Origin: Tritrichomonas musculus
Lineage: Eukaryota > Parabasalia > Tritrichomonadida > Tritrichomonadidae
Reading direction: 5' to 3'
Assembly: GCA_039105265.1 (NCBI GenBank)
Contig: JAPFFF010000038.1
Location: forward strand, 868,001 to 932,000
DNA: 64,000 nt
Shown: positions 1-10,620 of the stretch, in pieces
Position numbering within the stretch: position 1 is the stretch's first letter
How the letters are laid out: every line of letters starts with the position of its first letter
Notes under the pieces: model-generated
Database searches by the model: none
What the model saw: only the letters and a program-made list of their open reading frames with translations
Told to the model about the DNA's origin: nothing
Translations under genes and position numbers: made by a program

Positions 1-935
1 AAGTTAAATTATTTTCATCATTAAAGAAGTAAATAAGTATATTTATCTTCATTTATTTCTACAATTTAATATTTTGTTATTCTTTTTTCATTTTTTGATT
101 ATAAAAAACAAACAAATCTGGAAAAGAATTTCAAAGAACTCATTCAAAAAATTGAGGGTCGAATTTCTTTTAAATCTAATAGAGAATAAAAGAGGGCTCA
201 TATTATGATATCCTTTTTAAATAAACACATCAAATTGGGTCTCAAAAGAATCATCACAATGTGATTATCATAATGATGGTGGTTAAAAATGCAATAACGG
301 CTTTTAACATATGATATTTTATATTTTTTTTATAGGATAATCTGAATCATTTTAATTTTAATATATTTGATAATCATATTCTTAGTAATTGGTATAAATT
401 TATAAATTAGTAAAAAAAATAAAAGGATAAAGGAATAATATTCAAATATTTCTTCTTTCAATATAAAATATATGAACAACCAGTTCTTGAATTAGAAATA
501 TATAGCTTATAAATGCTCTTCTGAACTTTTTACTGTATTTTGGAGCTGCTTATTGTTATATCCCGTTTTAATTATTATTGATTTTTTTTGTATTCAATTC
601 TGTTTATTCTGCAGTATGTTATCTTTTGTAACATTTTTTCTATTTTAATAAGATAATATAATCATAAACAATAAGCAAAACGAGTTTTTTTGAAAAAAGA
701 TTTTAATTCATTATATGATTTTTGTAACAAAGATGAACAACAAAGCAGAGAAAAAACAAATAGAGAAACAATAAAATAATAAAGTAATAAAAATGGGAAA
801 AATATGTTTATAAATAATCTAACATTGATCGATAATAAAAATAATTAAAAAGAAACCACAAATGTTAGGTTAAAAGTAGAGAAACAAATCAACAATTGAT
901 TTTAACAACAATAATTATAATAAATCTCAAAGACA
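1..935. other. AT-rich non-coding flank
   Basis: No open frame of useful length and no recognisable motif. Short homopolymer runs only. It presumably holds the downstream terminal region of the hAT-like element that follows, but I could not find matching inverted ends. Confidence 0.5.
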
Positions 936-2996
936 TCAAAGCGAGTTAAGAATCATTCGTGCATCTAGCAGCTGATCGGTGGTTCGGAGCCTTTTTGAGT
1001 CTAATACATATCTCTGTCGTTTAATAGTTCTTTCGCAGCTTGCTTCTGAGCAGCATGTGCATAATATTCTGATTGCAATATCTCCGATATCTTTCCATCC
1101 TTGCATTGAATTTCGTATTTGGACCCATGAATAGTCATTCTTTGATGTCTTTAGAAAACTGAATATTTCTCCGGCTGTTTCGATGTAAAGGTTATAATTG
1201 GTTATTAATTCATCTGCAGTTTTATCGTTGAATCCTCTTATAATTAACAATTCTTTTAATTTAGTCTTTGCTGATTGCAGATGATCGGTAAAATTCACAT
1301 TAAGATGAATGTAATATTCATCATTATCTGGTAAATCAGAGTCGTCTTCTTCTTCACAGAGATTGTCATCGGCAGCAGTCTCAGAATCGTTATCAGTGTC
1401 TTTAACTGATATAATTATTTCTTCATCCTCTGAAAAAATAATTTGCTCATCATCATCGACTTCGACATCATCCGTTAAATTAAAGTATTGAAGCCAGTTT
1501 TTATCCTTTATTGCAAACCCTTGAATGTTCCTCTTTCGAAAATCAGCTCTACCATCCGGTGTAAATGTATATGCTAAACTCCACAAACCACCATCTTCAG
1601 ATTTTAAGGTATATTGTTCAAGAGAAGTAGCAAAATAGTAAGCATATGGATTCTTATTAACATAATGAAGCTGATATAATGCATTAATTGCTCTCTCCAG
1701 ATAAATAAAAGCACTTGAAAATATTGTTTTTGAGCTTTCAAATATACGTATAATTGCTTTGAATATGCACAAAATTTCATGCAAATTTCGAAATTTAACA
1801 ATCGGTATATCTGATGTTGGAAGCGTATCATGTACTTCTTTATCATGTTTAAGAATAAATGAGGTTATATAATAATCATATGCCCACCTTGTTTCGCAAT
1901 GTACAGGACATTCAGGTAAGATTGATGGCTTGCTTTGGTTATATTGAGTAGCAATTGAGTATAATGAACTGACAACTGAGATAATTTCACCATTGTGTTC
2001 AGTTACATACTTATAAGCGTTATGACAACGATGACACAAGCAGGGAACACATATAAGTTTTTTAGCATCAGAAATTGATGAATTATGATAAACTGATCTT
2101 TTCCACTTTGGATTTAGTGCTTTTTTCTGTGCACTATTACCATCAATTACAATTGATCCGATACTAACTTTTGGTACATTTAAAAAATAAAGGCCACGAA
2201 CAATAACTGGTACATAATGAACAGCTTTTGATCCTTTGAGAACACTAGATCGGCAACAATATGCAGGCAGTTTTGCCAGTGGATTTTCTAAGACAAAGTG
2301 TAAATATTGCTTGCCAAATGTAGTTCCAGCATCAAGGGCCAAGCATGAATAAGGTTGATCAGAAAAGATACTCAGTACTTCCTGATGTCTCTTAAAAGCT
2401 AGATCAATCATAATCTGCTTCAATTTGTTTCTACTTAATTGCTTAAATAGTGTTCTGGACTGTTCATAAGAACCTTTGAGCTGGTATTGTCCTAGTCCGT
2501 AAGCAATGAATTTACATGCAAGCTTATAAAAAGCATCTGAGGTTAGAACATTTAATGAAAGGTTGAGCTTTCCAGTTAGTATGGCCATTTCATTATAGAG
2601 TAATGATTCAGTGATTGTAATATCGCCTTCGGGGATACTGAAAAGGTTATAACTTCCGTCAATCGTCATTTGATTGCAAGGGATTCCTGGTGTGCAAACG
2701 TGGACATTGCTCTTTATCCAGTCTTTAAAATGGTCGGATCTTACAGGCTTCATTCCACATATACAAAGGACTCCATTTTCATTGTGTAATGTTTCATCAC
2801 ATTTGATGTAATAGTGACCTTTACTTTTGAACTTAATATACCGGTGGATCTTTCTATACTTTTCCTCTTCTGTAAAATATACAACTTTTGCAAGTGCACT
2901 CGTGGTCATAGCCAATAAAAAATGATGTAAAAAATAAAGTAAAAAACTTAATTCACCTAATTTGCCAATAATTTGACCTGGGTTTTTTATATTCAA
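936..2996 (-). CDS. hAT-superfamily-like transposase
   Basis: An uninterrupted frame of 686 codons. The C-terminus (about residues 645-686) has the hAT dimerisation pattern: a conserved SEASCER stretch, then R-x-R and L-x-A-R-M-I-L. Upstream, LALDAGTT (about 222) and VIDGNSAQKK (about 285) each carry an acidic residue that could belong to the catalytic triad. CHRCH and ETRW resemble the C-x2-H and T-R-W signatures of hAT cores. An N-terminal C-x-C...H pair may be the remnant of a BED finger. A long acidic stretch lies at about 510-560. The first 29 residues are hydrophobic and odd for a transposase, so translation may begin at Met30 (MTTSALAK). I found no paired terminal repeats, so whether the element is complete is unknown. 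The family is inferred from motifs. Confidence 0.65.
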   Translation of the reverse strand: MNIKNPGQIIGKLGELSFLLYFLHHFLLAMTTSALAKVVYFTEEEKYRKIHRYIKFKSKGHYYIKCDETLHNENGVLCICGMKPVRSDHFKDWIKSNVHVCTPGIPCNQMTIDGSYNLFSIPEGDITITESLLYNEMAILTGKLNLSLNVLTSDAFYKLACKFIAYGLGQYQLKGSYEQSRTLFKQLSRNKLKQIMIDLAFKRHQEVLSIFSDQPYSCLALDAGTTFGKQYLHFVLENPLAKLPAYCCRSSVLKGSKAVHYVPVIVRGLYFLNVPKVSIGSIVIDGNSAQKKALNPKWKRSVYHNSSISDAKKLICVPCLCHRCHNAYKYVTEHNGEIISVVSSLYSIATQYNQSKPSILPECPVHCETRWAYDYYITSFILKHDKEVHDTLPTSDIPIVKFRNLHEILCIFKAIIRIFESSKTIFSSAFIYLERAINALYQLHYVNKNPYAYYFATSLEQYTLKSEDGGLWSLAYTFTPDGRADFRKRNIQGFAIKDKNWLQYFNLTDDVEVDDDEQIIFSEDEEIIISVKDTDNDSETAADDNLCEEEDDSDLPDNDEYYIHLNVNFTDHLQSAKTKLKELLIIRGFNDKTADELITNYNLYIETAGEIFSFLKTSKNDYSWVQIRNSMQGWKDIGDIAIRILCTCCSEASCERTIKRQRYVLDSKRLRTTDQLLDARMILNSL

Positions 2997-3471
2997 AATT
3001 GAAAGACAATTTTAGCCCAATATAACTCCTGGTCCAAGGTAAAATGATGACCTTTGACGATCAACTTTTGTTTAATTTAGGTTTGGTTGGCCCAGCCCAA
3101 CGATAAAGAGTTCAAAAAAAGCGCATATTTTTTATTAATTAAAAATTATTTATATATATATAAAATGAACATATACTATTTATTACTATTATTATAAAAA
3201 AAGTAAATTATTTTCAAATATTTGTTTCAGTAATAATTAATTTTAACAATTATTTACCATAATTTTAGTAAAAATCTTCATTTTCATAAAAAAGTTTTTT
3301 TTTTTTTTTTTTTTTTTTTGGTGAAATAGCAATGATAAATATATGAATAAACTATTGAATTTATACTCAAAAAACGTATATTATTTAAAAAGGTAAGAAA
3401 ATGCTTTTTTAACTAAATCTTAATGGATTTATTAAAGAATAATTATTAAAAATTTAAAGAAATGAACTTTT
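2997..3471. other. AT-rich spacer between hAT-like gene and virus-like block
   Basis: No gene. It holds a T-only tract of about 22 nt near 3297-3319. A short GC-rich stretch at 3027-3039 recurs in inverted orientation at 10648-10660, the far edge of the virus-like region (see findings). Confidence 0.5.
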
Positions 3472-3852
3472 TCAATTAAAACCCACTTGGGCTAATATGG
3501 GTTGGCTTTTCTTCGTGCAAAGCCCTACATAAATGGGATTTTTGGACATCACTATACGCGAATAAATTTGTGGAGATTGTGCTTGTGATTTTGTTCTAGT
3601 GATTTTTTTAGGAATTGGTTTTGCAGGAGGTTCATCTGTAGACTCCTCTGTTGGTTCTTCTTCTTGTGGCTCAGTGGCTGTTGGTTCACTTAGGGGTTCA
3701 GCTGGTGGTTTATTTAATGGTTCCTTGCGAGGTCTAACTATATATTTTCCTTCTGTTTTAGTAGGAAAAACTTCATATTCTTCATCATCTCTACCATTTA
3801 ACCATTTTTGTATCACTTGTAATCTTTTGCTTTGAGGCACTCTTTTGCTCAT
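3472..3852 (-). CDS. Maverick-associated small proline-rich protein
   Basis: A 126-residue frame. The middle is rich in Pro, Glu and Thr (repeated EPTxEP-like steps), followed by a basic KKITRTK stretch, and it looks mostly disordered. It is the last gene of the cassette. Function not recognised. Confidence 0.5.
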   Translation of the reverse strand: MSKRVPQSKRLQVIQKWLNGRDDEEYEVFPTKTEGKYIVRPRKEPLNKPPAEPLSEPTATEPQEEEPTEESTDEPPAKPIPKKITRTKSQAQSPQIYSRIVMSKNPIYVGLCTKKSQPILAQVGFN

Positions 3853-3911
3853 TTATGAGCTTTAAAAAAATGTTTATATTTGCTTGCTATTACATGAATT
3901 TGTTTGAGTTT

Positions 3912-4490
3912 TCACTTCTTTCCTTTCCTTTTTCTTTTAGCTTTTTTTAAAGAATTAATTTGGTTATACTCTCTTTGCTTTTTTAATCTTGCTAATTTTG
4001 CTTCTGCTTCATCAACATATTTATTTCTGCCTTGATATATTTTATATGCTACTGGTTTTCTTGAATAATGAATTCTAGGGAAATCAGAATAAGCTACATA
4101 TTTATTTCCAAATAATCTTTTATTTCTTTCATCTACCATTTGGTCTATTAATTTTTGTGCTTCATTATTTTCAATATTCTGTATTCCATTACCTGTTGCT
4201 TTCATTATTTTAGCACCACCCTTGAAATATTTATTGCCAGTTGTATCTGCTACAACATCCATGATTTCACCACCTGTCCTTAATATTTCTCCTTTATTAT
4301 CCCATGCCCAATTTTTAAATTTATCAACCTTTTCTTTCCATTCTCTGGATCTATTTATTGGTCTCCCTCCTGTTAATCTATCATAAGCTTGATGAATTCT
4401 CTTTATAAATTTACCTGATATCCCTTCTGATTGTGTCATAGGAGGAACATATTTCTCTGTTGTTTCACTTGGATTATCCTCTAAAATCAT
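3912..4490 (-). CDS. Maverick-associated basic protein
   Basis: 192 residues, ending in a strongly basic tail (KKAKRKRKGKK). The middle has a Gly-rich helix-like stretch (GGEIMDVVADTTGN). It lies 16 bp downstream of the packaging ATPase frame. A structural or DNA-binding role would fit the position and charge, but this is only inferred; no family recognised. Confidence 0.5.
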   Translation of the reverse strand: MILEDNPSETTEKYVPPMTQSEGISGKFIKRIHQAYDRLTGGRPINRSREWKEKVDKFKNWAWDNKGEILRTGGEIMDVVADTTGNKYFKGGAKIMKATGNGIQNIENNEAQKLIDQMVDERNKRLFGNKYVAYSDFPRIHYSRKPVAYKIYQGRNKYVDEAEAKLARLKKQREYNQINSLKKAKRKRKGKK

Positions 4491-4505
4491 TTAAAACCAA
4501 TTAAA

Positions 4506-5360
4506 TCATTCAAAGTAATATTTATTGGCTGTTATATTGCAAATAAATTTATCATGTGGTTCTCTATGTTGCAAATATTCTTTAACTGTATTTTTTATAT
4601 TTAGATTGTTATTTGTTTGTTGAAGCAAAGATGTAAAATCTTCTTCTGAATAACCACTATAGCATATAATATCTGTGGCCAATCTTTTGGCATTTATATG
4701 GACAAATCTAATTGTTTGAATAGCCATGATACAAGTAATATTATAGTGTCTTGTTTTGGTTAACAATCTGATGAATTCAGTGTTGTTATGTGTTAATAAA
4801 TCACTTCCTGCACAGTCATCTAATATTATCAGGGTGTTGTATGGATATGATGAGGTTTGGTATTTTACTAGCTTATTGGCTATATATACTATTCTATCAT
4901 CTATTTCTTGAAGAGAGTGCTTATTTATTAGCCTCTGCATTTCTTCATTGGCTTCTTTCATTCTTGATAGTACATGTTTTACCATCGCATAATATTTTAT
5001 CTTTCTTTTTAGATGCTTCTTTAGGTAATCCATTAATTCTGCTTCATTAAGATATACTATTGGTGTCTTTACATTTTTACTCATCGCCTCAGCTGTCTTA
5101 TCTGCTTTTCCAGATGTGGAACAAAAAATAATTTTCTGATAGTATGGATGCTTAAATAATCTCTCTGTTATCATAATGTGTTTCCATATCCAATAACTCT
5201 TACCACTTCCTGGGCGCCCAATAAGAAAAATTATTCCATTGGTGCTAAATGGATAGGATGGATGTAATGGTTTCATTAACGCGGCTTCTATTTCTTTTTG
5301 GTTTTTCTTCATTGTCTTTTGGATTAGTGATTCCACTTCTTTCATTATTTGTTTAGACAT
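4506..5360 (-). CDS. A32/FtsK-class genome-packaging ATPase of Maverick
   Basis: 284 residues. A Walker A loop (GRPGSGKS, about residue 48) sits in the N-terminal third after IIFLI. A Walker B strand (TLIILDDC, about 178) is followed by a sensor-like region with TKTRHYNITCIMAIQ. This arrangement and length fit the packaging ATPase shared by Polintons, adenoviruses and large DNA viruses. It lies immediately downstream of the integrase. Confidence 0.8.
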   Translation of the reverse strand: MSKQIMKEVESLIQKTMKKNQKEIEAALMKPLHPSYPFSTNGIIFLIGRPGSGKSYWIWKHIMITERLFKHPYYQKIIFCSTSGKADKTAEAMSKNVKTPIVYLNEAELMDYLKKHLKRKIKYYAMVKHVLSRMKEANEEMQRLINKHSLQEIDDRIVYIANKLVKYQTSSYPYNTLIILDDCAGSDLLTHNNTEFIRLLTKTRHYNITCIMAIQTIRFVHINAKRLATDIICYSGYSEEDFTSLLQQTNNNLNIKNTVKEYLQHREPHDKFICNITANKYYFE

Positions 5361-5370
5361 TTATTTGTGG

Positions 5371-6456
5371 TTAAATCCATTTGCGTATTCCATTTGGAAT
5401 ATTTTTTTGTTTGCTCCAGTAATCCATCTCAAGATTGGATAATTTAGTTGGTGCTCCCTCTCGTAAATTTTTAGCTGGAATTACATCTTCTGTGCCTTCA
5501 CTATATTTTATTTTGTATTTGTTCTTAGCTGCATCATATGATATAATCTTCTCTACAATTCCTCTCTTGCCTCCCTTCAGTGTTTGGGCGATATTTTTAT
5601 TTTGAGTTTTTATTAGTCTGTATCCTGGCAGCTTATCAATTGATTCATCTTTAGACTTAACTATAAATTGGTTGCCAGCCTTGGAATCAACTATGTATGC
5701 TTCCTTGCTGACCCTATTTCTGCGCTTAGAAAATGGTTCCTTAGCTTGAATAATTCTAACTCTATCATTTGGTTTGAAGTCATAGGGATTATTTTGTGAT
5801 TTGGTTTTTACATATTCTTTTTCATCTTTTTCTGTCATTTCATTTGGTATTTTATAGTCTAGTGACCTGTGGGGAGAATTATTGTATGAATCTATTAAAC
5901 CATTCATCTCTTGTTCTCCAATATATCTATTCTCACCTACCATATCTCTTATTGTTCTCATGAATCTATTTATAATACCTAGAACATTATGGTTATTATC
6001 TTCTGTTGTATTGTATATTATATCATTTGATTTCATTAGCTGTAATACATCATTGGACAAATAAGCTGCATCTTGGTCTGATGTTATAGAATAGACATCT
6101 GGTTCTTCTTCAAAAAATTTGTTAAGAGCCTTTGCTACTTCTTTTGCACCCTTCCCCTTCATTGGATAGCTATATGCTTTTCTCGTGTTAATATTAATTA
6201 GCATCAAATAATTTAATCCATCCTTGGTTTTGTCATTTATGAAAGTGTCCATTTGGTATCCACCTAAATGCTTCGAATAGATGTTCATGAATTTTGCCTT
6301 TGGTACTTTAACATCATGCACCACTTTCTTTAAATAATTTAATGCTGCCTCTTCTGTGAATCCATAGCGTTTTGCAAGAGGGACAAATTTAGATGGTGTC
6401 TTCCACGGAAAAAAATGGTGTAGCTCCTCAATAGTTTTATATTGTTTTCTACTCAT
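5371..6456 (-). CDS. retrovirus-type (c-) integrase of Maverick
   Basis: 361 residues. An N-terminal helical part precedes the RNase H-like core (GGYQMDTF at about 67, then TSDQDAAY at about 130, then the helix with NRFMRTIRD). The C-terminal third is basic and ends in a chromodomain-like segment (GIVEKIISYDAAKNKYKIKY). The layout matches Maverick integrases, which insert the element into host DNA. It is embedded between the 437-residue protein and the ATPase. Confidence 0.8.
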   Translation of the reverse strand: MSRKQYKTIEELHHFFPWKTPSKFVPLAKRYGFTEEAALNYLKKVVHDVKVPKAKFMNIYSKHLGGYQMDTFINDKTKDGLNYLMLININTRKAYSYPMKGKGAKEVAKALNKFFEEEPDVYSITSDQDAAYLSNDVLQLMKSNDIIYNTTEDNNHNVLGIINRFMRTIRDMVGENRYIGEQEMNGLIDSYNNSPHRSLDYKIPNEMTEKDEKEYVKTKSQNNPYDFKPNDRVRIIQAKEPFSKRRNRVSKEAYIVDSKAGNQFIVKSKDESIDKLPGYRLIKTQNKNIAQTLKGGKRGIVEKIISYDAAKNKYKIKYSEGTEDVIPAKNLREGAPTKLSNLEMDYWSKQKNIPNGIRKWI

Positions 6457-6466
6457 TTAAATTCAT

Positions 6467-7780
6467 TTAAATGTAAAGCATTTTGTGGTATGGTAAAAAC
6501 TGTATTTCAATCACAAATGACTCACCATTTGGTAATATGACAGGGATTGTATTATGGCGACCTGAATAAAATTCTACCCAAAATCTTTGGTCTGTTGAGT
6601 TTAATTTAAAATATTTAATGGGATTAAAGTACATTTGACTATTGCCTAAATAATATTTATTTGACTGTTCTGCTATTGATGAATAAACTTTACATGAATG
6701 CCTATCCCATATATTTTTAAAATCTATTCTTCTAAACCATTCGTCATTAAAATCATTGAGTTTGTTTTGGTATGATTTATCCCCTAAATTTAATAAATCT
6801 GTAAAATCTGTGTTCTTATAATTAGAATCTAGTCTATCATTATCAATAAATTTAATCTTGAAATCAACATAGCATAGACCTAAATTAATAAATTCATTTT
6901 CACCAGGTATTGGTTTTGGAGTTGGTTCAGGGTCTTGAGGTGTTTGTGGATTCTCTACAAATTCATCTATATCTGGTGGTACATATGAAGGTGGATATGC
7001 TATATTTCTTTCTAAATTTTGAGGTGAATAAATGGTTTCAATAAATGTTTTCTTATCATAATCATAATATCCATCCATTTGGAAATCATTCAAACTTCTA
7101 TTAACATCATCTTGATGAAATAATGGAACAATTTTTTCTTTATGTTGTTTTATCCAATCATTAATTTTCCCTTTGTATTCTTTATATTTTTCTGGGGCAT
7201 TGAATAGAAATGCAATCACATCCTTCACAAAATAAAAGCGTCCCATATATGGATTAATATATGCTTTCATTATGTCTGCATATGCTTTAGTAATTTCTTT
7301 TATGTCTTCAATAGTTATTTTATATTTATTTAAGAATGCTCCATTAAATTCCTCAAACTTTTTATTTAACTGTTTATTTATGTCATCAAATAATTTTCTA
7401 AAATCATTCTCTGTAGAAAGCCAAGATATAACATGTATTGTCAATTCTATTTTTGATTTTTCTGGTAATTTGTCATATATTTGGTCATTTGATAAGTCTT
7501 TATTTTCAGCCTTTGCTTTTAATTCATCAAAATCTTTCCTCAGATATTTTCTAATGCTAAAGTCAAATTCTAATTTTCTTCTTTTTGCAATCATCCAAAT
7601 ACTTCTCACTCCTACAATTGATTCGCCTCTATTTGATGTACACCATTCTTGTGGGAAATTAAAATAGTATCTGTTTGGTTTGCTAGGGTCTTGTTCTCCA
7701 TCTTCCAGAAAATAGGCATATTCAATTGCTATTGGTGTTTGCTCTTCAGCTGGATTTAGTCTCGGGTACATTTCAATCAT
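6467..7780 (-). CDS. Maverick-associated 437-residue protein, possible virion structural protein
   Basis: First gene of the cassette. The N-terminal part is mixed alpha/beta; a long charged helical middle (residues 90-215) is followed by a Pro-rich linker (about 275-295) and a beta-rich C-terminal third. By position it is a candidate capsid or other particle protein, but I do not recognise a jelly-roll signature with confidence. Confidence 0.55.
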   Translation of the reverse strand: MIEMYPRLNPAEEQTPIAIEYAYFLEDGEQDPSKPNRYYFNFPQEWCTSNRGESIVGVRSIWMIAKRRKLEFDFSIRKYLRKDFDELKAKAENKDLSNDQIYDKLPEKSKIELTIHVISWLSTENDFRKLFDDINKQLNKKFEEFNGAFLNKYKITIEDIKEITKAYADIMKAYINPYMGRFYFVKDVIAFLFNAPEKYKEYKGKINDWIKQHKEKIVPLFHQDDVNRSLNDFQMDGYYDYDKKTFIETIYSPQNLERNIAYPPSYVPPDIDEFVENPQTPQDPEPTPKPIPGENEFINLGLCYVDFKIKFIDNDRLDSNYKNTDFTDLLNLGDKSYQNKLNDFNDEWFRRIDFKNIWDRHSCKVYSSIAEQSNKYYLGNSQMYFNPIKYFKLNSTDQRFWVEFYSGRHNTIPVILPNGESFVIEIQFLPYHKMLYI

Positions 7781-7879
7781 GGAAAATATTTTTTTGTAGT
7801 CATTAATGACAAATGGAGGGATTTTTTACACGGGACGTTAAAAAATCACGCCATTTTATATACTACTTTTTGAATAGAG

Positions 7880-8007
7880 AACTTTTTGAATAGCTGGCTT
7901 TTTGAATGAGGAACTTTTTCTGAATGGAACTTTTTGAATAGCTGGCTTTTTGAATGAGGAACTTTTTCTGAATGGAACTTTTTGAATAGCTGGCTTTTTG
8001 AATGGGG
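7880..8007. repeat. 48-bp tandem repeat, 2.7 copies
   Basis: Copies at 7880-7927, 7928-7975 and 7976-8007 are almost identical. Each unit holds AACTTTTTGAATAG, CTTTTTGAATGAG and AACTTTTTCTGAATGG, so a CTTTTTGAAT core recurs about five times. The array lies exactly at the composition switch between the AT-rich Maverick cassette and the GC-rich virus-like block. Confidence 0.85.
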
Positions 8008-8448
8008 TCCAGGGGCGGGAGCCCTTGGAGTAGTGGTAGGCTGGGGCATGCCAAAGCCTACCGTATACTACTGACTGACTATAGATGTACCTCAGTTTTT
8101 GTTTGTTGAAACAGGGGAATATCATCAACGTGGTGATCTCGTTCTTGATGTGCGGCTTTAGACCCTTCCATCCCTGAATCAATAGAAAGAAGGTCATGTT
8201 GGTGTGTCTACAACGACGGAGTAACTGAGAGAAGTACGATGTCTCATTCGTGAAGAGCTTGCTGTTACTGATGTCATCAAAGAGGACGAGTGTATTGAGG
8301 TACTTCCGATGGAAGTCATCGATGTGGAGGGTATCGAAGAGGTCATGGATCTCTTTTGGGGTGATGTTGAGTTGGGGGTCGTCTAGTTTGTCTTCGAGAT
8401 GGTTGTTCGTGATGGCATAGTACTCGTTCTTGGCTTTAATGAGCTTCT

Positions 8449-8844
8449 CTATGGTTGCTTCCAGCTGATGATCGGTAAACGAGGTTCTATCAGTGATTTC
8501 AAGGCGAGGAAGGATCGATCACTTTCATTCCCATCTTTGGTTACGTAGACGAGTAGATGATGAGTATCCATTAGTGCAATCTTGATGATCTCTTCCAACG
8601 CGATGACTGTCTTCCCCTGACCTTGCTTACCGACAATGATGTTAACGGAGTTGTATCTAACGTTGATCTCTGGATGAACCTTGTCTATGAAGGCTCCACT
8701 CATGTCGTTCTTCTTAGTGGATAGCACCTCATGGACCTTGTCTTTAACGATGTCTGACAGAGATGTACTCATGGTTTCTGTGCCATAAAAATAGGTATCG
8801 TCTAGTGGGTGGTTCATCAGCTTACTCCAAGAAAGCTTCTCCAT
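8449..8844 (-). pseudogene. packaging-type ATPase remnant (second, GC-rich family)
   Basis: 131 residues with a P-loop GKQGQGKT preceded by NSVNIIV, as in A32-type ATPases. Only the front part is in this frame; related coding signal continues toward lower coordinates, so the gene is broken. It overlaps the preceding gene by 23 bp. It is clearly different in sequence from the ATPase at 4506-5360, so two distinct element families are represented. Confidence 0.6.
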
Positions 8845-9406
8845 CGTCTACTGGAACTGCTTCAGGAGATGAATGTGGAGCTGCCCAAGCAGATGCTACT
8901 GATGATGGTGGAGCTGCCCAAGAGGATGGTCCCATAAACGAAGCTGCGTGACCATCAAGACTATTAGGGTCAGAGTAGTTGGCAGGTGGTTGTAGAGCGG
9001 GAGTCAATTCAAGGTTCAAGACTTGGCATATATCCCTGATGAGACGATAATACAGTGTATCGTATGCGTGTGTGTTTCTGTTGTCTTTGTGGGCGAGCAT
9101 TAATGAATAGACTTGGTTTTCGATGCTTGGTTGTGAGTTCTTCTTACGCTTGATCTTGTCGAACTGGTCATCAGGAATATCGTCTGGGAGATTCAATGCG
9201 GCTTTGATCTGAGACTTCCAGTAACTACCGCATAACTTCGAATGGAGGACCATCTTATGTTGCCCAGGAATGGTGGTGTGATGGACATCTTCGATCTGAG
9301 CGATAGCAGCATTGAAGGCATCAGTGAAGACGTACTTGTTGAACATCTCGTAAGCGGATTGTTTACGAGGCTTCTTCATTCGATAGCCACTCTTGGGGTT
9401 CTCCAA
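8822..9406 (-). CDS. virus-like block protein, unknown
   Basis: 194 residues. The N-terminus is basic (KKPRKQSAYEMFNKYVF), the middle charged, and the last 60 residues rich in Pro/Ala/Ser with three WAAP-like steps. Possibly a particle or DNA-binding protein; not recognised. Confidence 0.45.
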   Translation of the reverse strand: MENPKSGYRMKKPRKQSAYEMFNKYVFTDAFNAAIAQIEDVHHTTIPGQHKMVLHSKLCGSYWKSQIKAALNLPDDIPDDQFDKIKRKKNSQPSIENQVYSLMLAHKDNRNTHAYDTLYYRLIRDICQVLNLELTPALQPPANYSDPNSLDGHAASFMGPSSWAAPPSSVASAWAAPHSSPEAVPVDDGEAFLE

Positions 9407-9472
9407 TACGTTCTGGTACCATTGAGGAGTCTGAGAAAGGTTAGTTCCGATGACGGTACCTACTTGACGGAT

Positions 9473-9832
9473 TTACTCAGGATGTTGTGCACGATCGTAG
9501 TCAAAGTAGGTGACACCTAATGTGTCATTGATGAAGCCACGTTTCGTGATGGCTTTACCGTCATGTCGTCGCTTATTTTCAGCACGAGATGCTTTGTCGG
9601 GATATGTTGAATGGTATGCCAAAGTGTTTGGCCAGTCAGATTGGACTGTTGTGTATCCTTTCGCGTAGACTGGGTTGTTGTTCTTGTCGACGATGATTAC
9701 ATCAGGGACACCATCGTTGTTGACATCAGGCATGTTATTCAGAACGGCAGGTCCATTAATAATCGAGCTTCTTGAGGGCCCATCGACTATTCGGATTCGA
9801 ATGATTGTGCTTCTCGACCAAACTTTGAGCAC
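9473..9832 (-). pseudogene. virus-like protein fragment with calcium-loop-like motif
   Basis: A 119-codon frame. The core DVNNDGVPDVIIVDKNNN resembles an EF-hand or dockerin-type calcium loop, followed by KGYTTVQSDWP. The start is unclear and the frame is likely part of a longer broken gene. Not otherwise recognised. Confidence 0.4.
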
Positions 9833-10001
9833 CTTGTGGAGAGATGAGGCTGTTCATGCGCTTCACGTCTTGCTTCAACCCAAGGACAATGTCCATCAGT
9901 TCTTTCATTCCGGTTTTACCCTTCGAGGTCATTTGGTTTCGACTAAAAAGTTGGTAGGTTGGTAACGAGATCGTGATCGAGGACTCAAAAATAGAACCTG
10001 T

Positions 10002-10385
10002 TTACGAAGACCTCATGGGTGGGATCTCTAAAGCGTTCATCGATTGGGTTCGTTCAAGAAACTTATCAGAGACGTAGATAGCGGTGGACTTCTTGTCGTC
10101 AGTTCGTACGCGGAATACTAGTGAAGGACCTGTCTTGCGTGGTTTGACCCTAAAGTAATCTTCCCATGCGGGGTTAAACTTATAGAGCATTCGTTCACTA
10201 GGGCTGAAGAAGTAGTCTCTCGTTCTTAATGTGTGCTTACCGTATGATATCAGACGTTTGACATCGCTTGGCATTGACTCGCTACAGACATGATGGCTAT
10301 CACCGAAGTCGTTATAGTGTTCGTAATAGGTCTCCATTTCATGGTTGATAAAAGTTACTTCATGATAGACCTCCGAAGCCGTCAC
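10002..10385 (-). pseudogene. virus-like block protein fragment, unknown
   Basis: 127 codons, GC-rich codon use like the rest of the block. No domain recognised. It is the last coding remnant before the terminal repeats. Confidence 0.35.
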
Positions 10386-10410
10386 TCCACTGAGGATGTA
10401 CCACTGAAGA

Positions 10411-10620
10411 TGGAGTCACGCTAACGGGTGCGTTTCGGCAGTGTGAAAGACGTGTTGGTTGGGGTCGTTTCGGCATGGAGGAGCCGTGTGAAAGACAGTC
10501 GTTGGAGTCACGCTAACGGGTGTTTTTAGGGCCGTTTGGTCGTGTGGGAGCCGTGAATGAGGTAGTCGTTGGAGTCATGCTAACGGGTGTTTTAGAGGGC
10601 GTTTCGGCAGGGTGGAGACA
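10411..10620. repeat. GC-rich imperfect tandem repeats at the edge of the virus-like block
   Basis: A 20-bp core beginning GGAGTCACGCTAACGGGTG occurs at about 10411, 10503 and 10570 (the last with one change). GTTTCGGCA and GAGCCGTG side motifs lie between. Spacing is 67-92 bp. Probably terminal or subterminal repeats of the element. Confidence 0.75.

Larger units (their letters stand above)
3472..7780 (-). mobile_element. Maverick/Polinton-type element, partial
   Basis: Five tightly packed minus-strand frames (gaps of 10-60 bp) form one cassette. In transcription order they are a 437-residue protein, a retroviral-type integrase, an A32/FtsK-class packaging ATPase, a basic 192-residue protein and a proline-rich 126-residue protein. 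Integrase plus packaging ATPase in one cassette is diagnostic of Mavericks/Polintons, which are abundant in trichomonads. No DNA polymerase B or protease is visible, so this is only part of an element. The frames present look open, which suggests a fairly young insertion. The high-coordinate end abuts a repeat and a GC-rich block of different composition. Confidence 0.8.

Noticed and set aside
2900-2996. N-terminal membrane segment of the hAT-like protein
   Set aside because: More likely the true start is Met30 and the hydrophobic stretch is untranslated.
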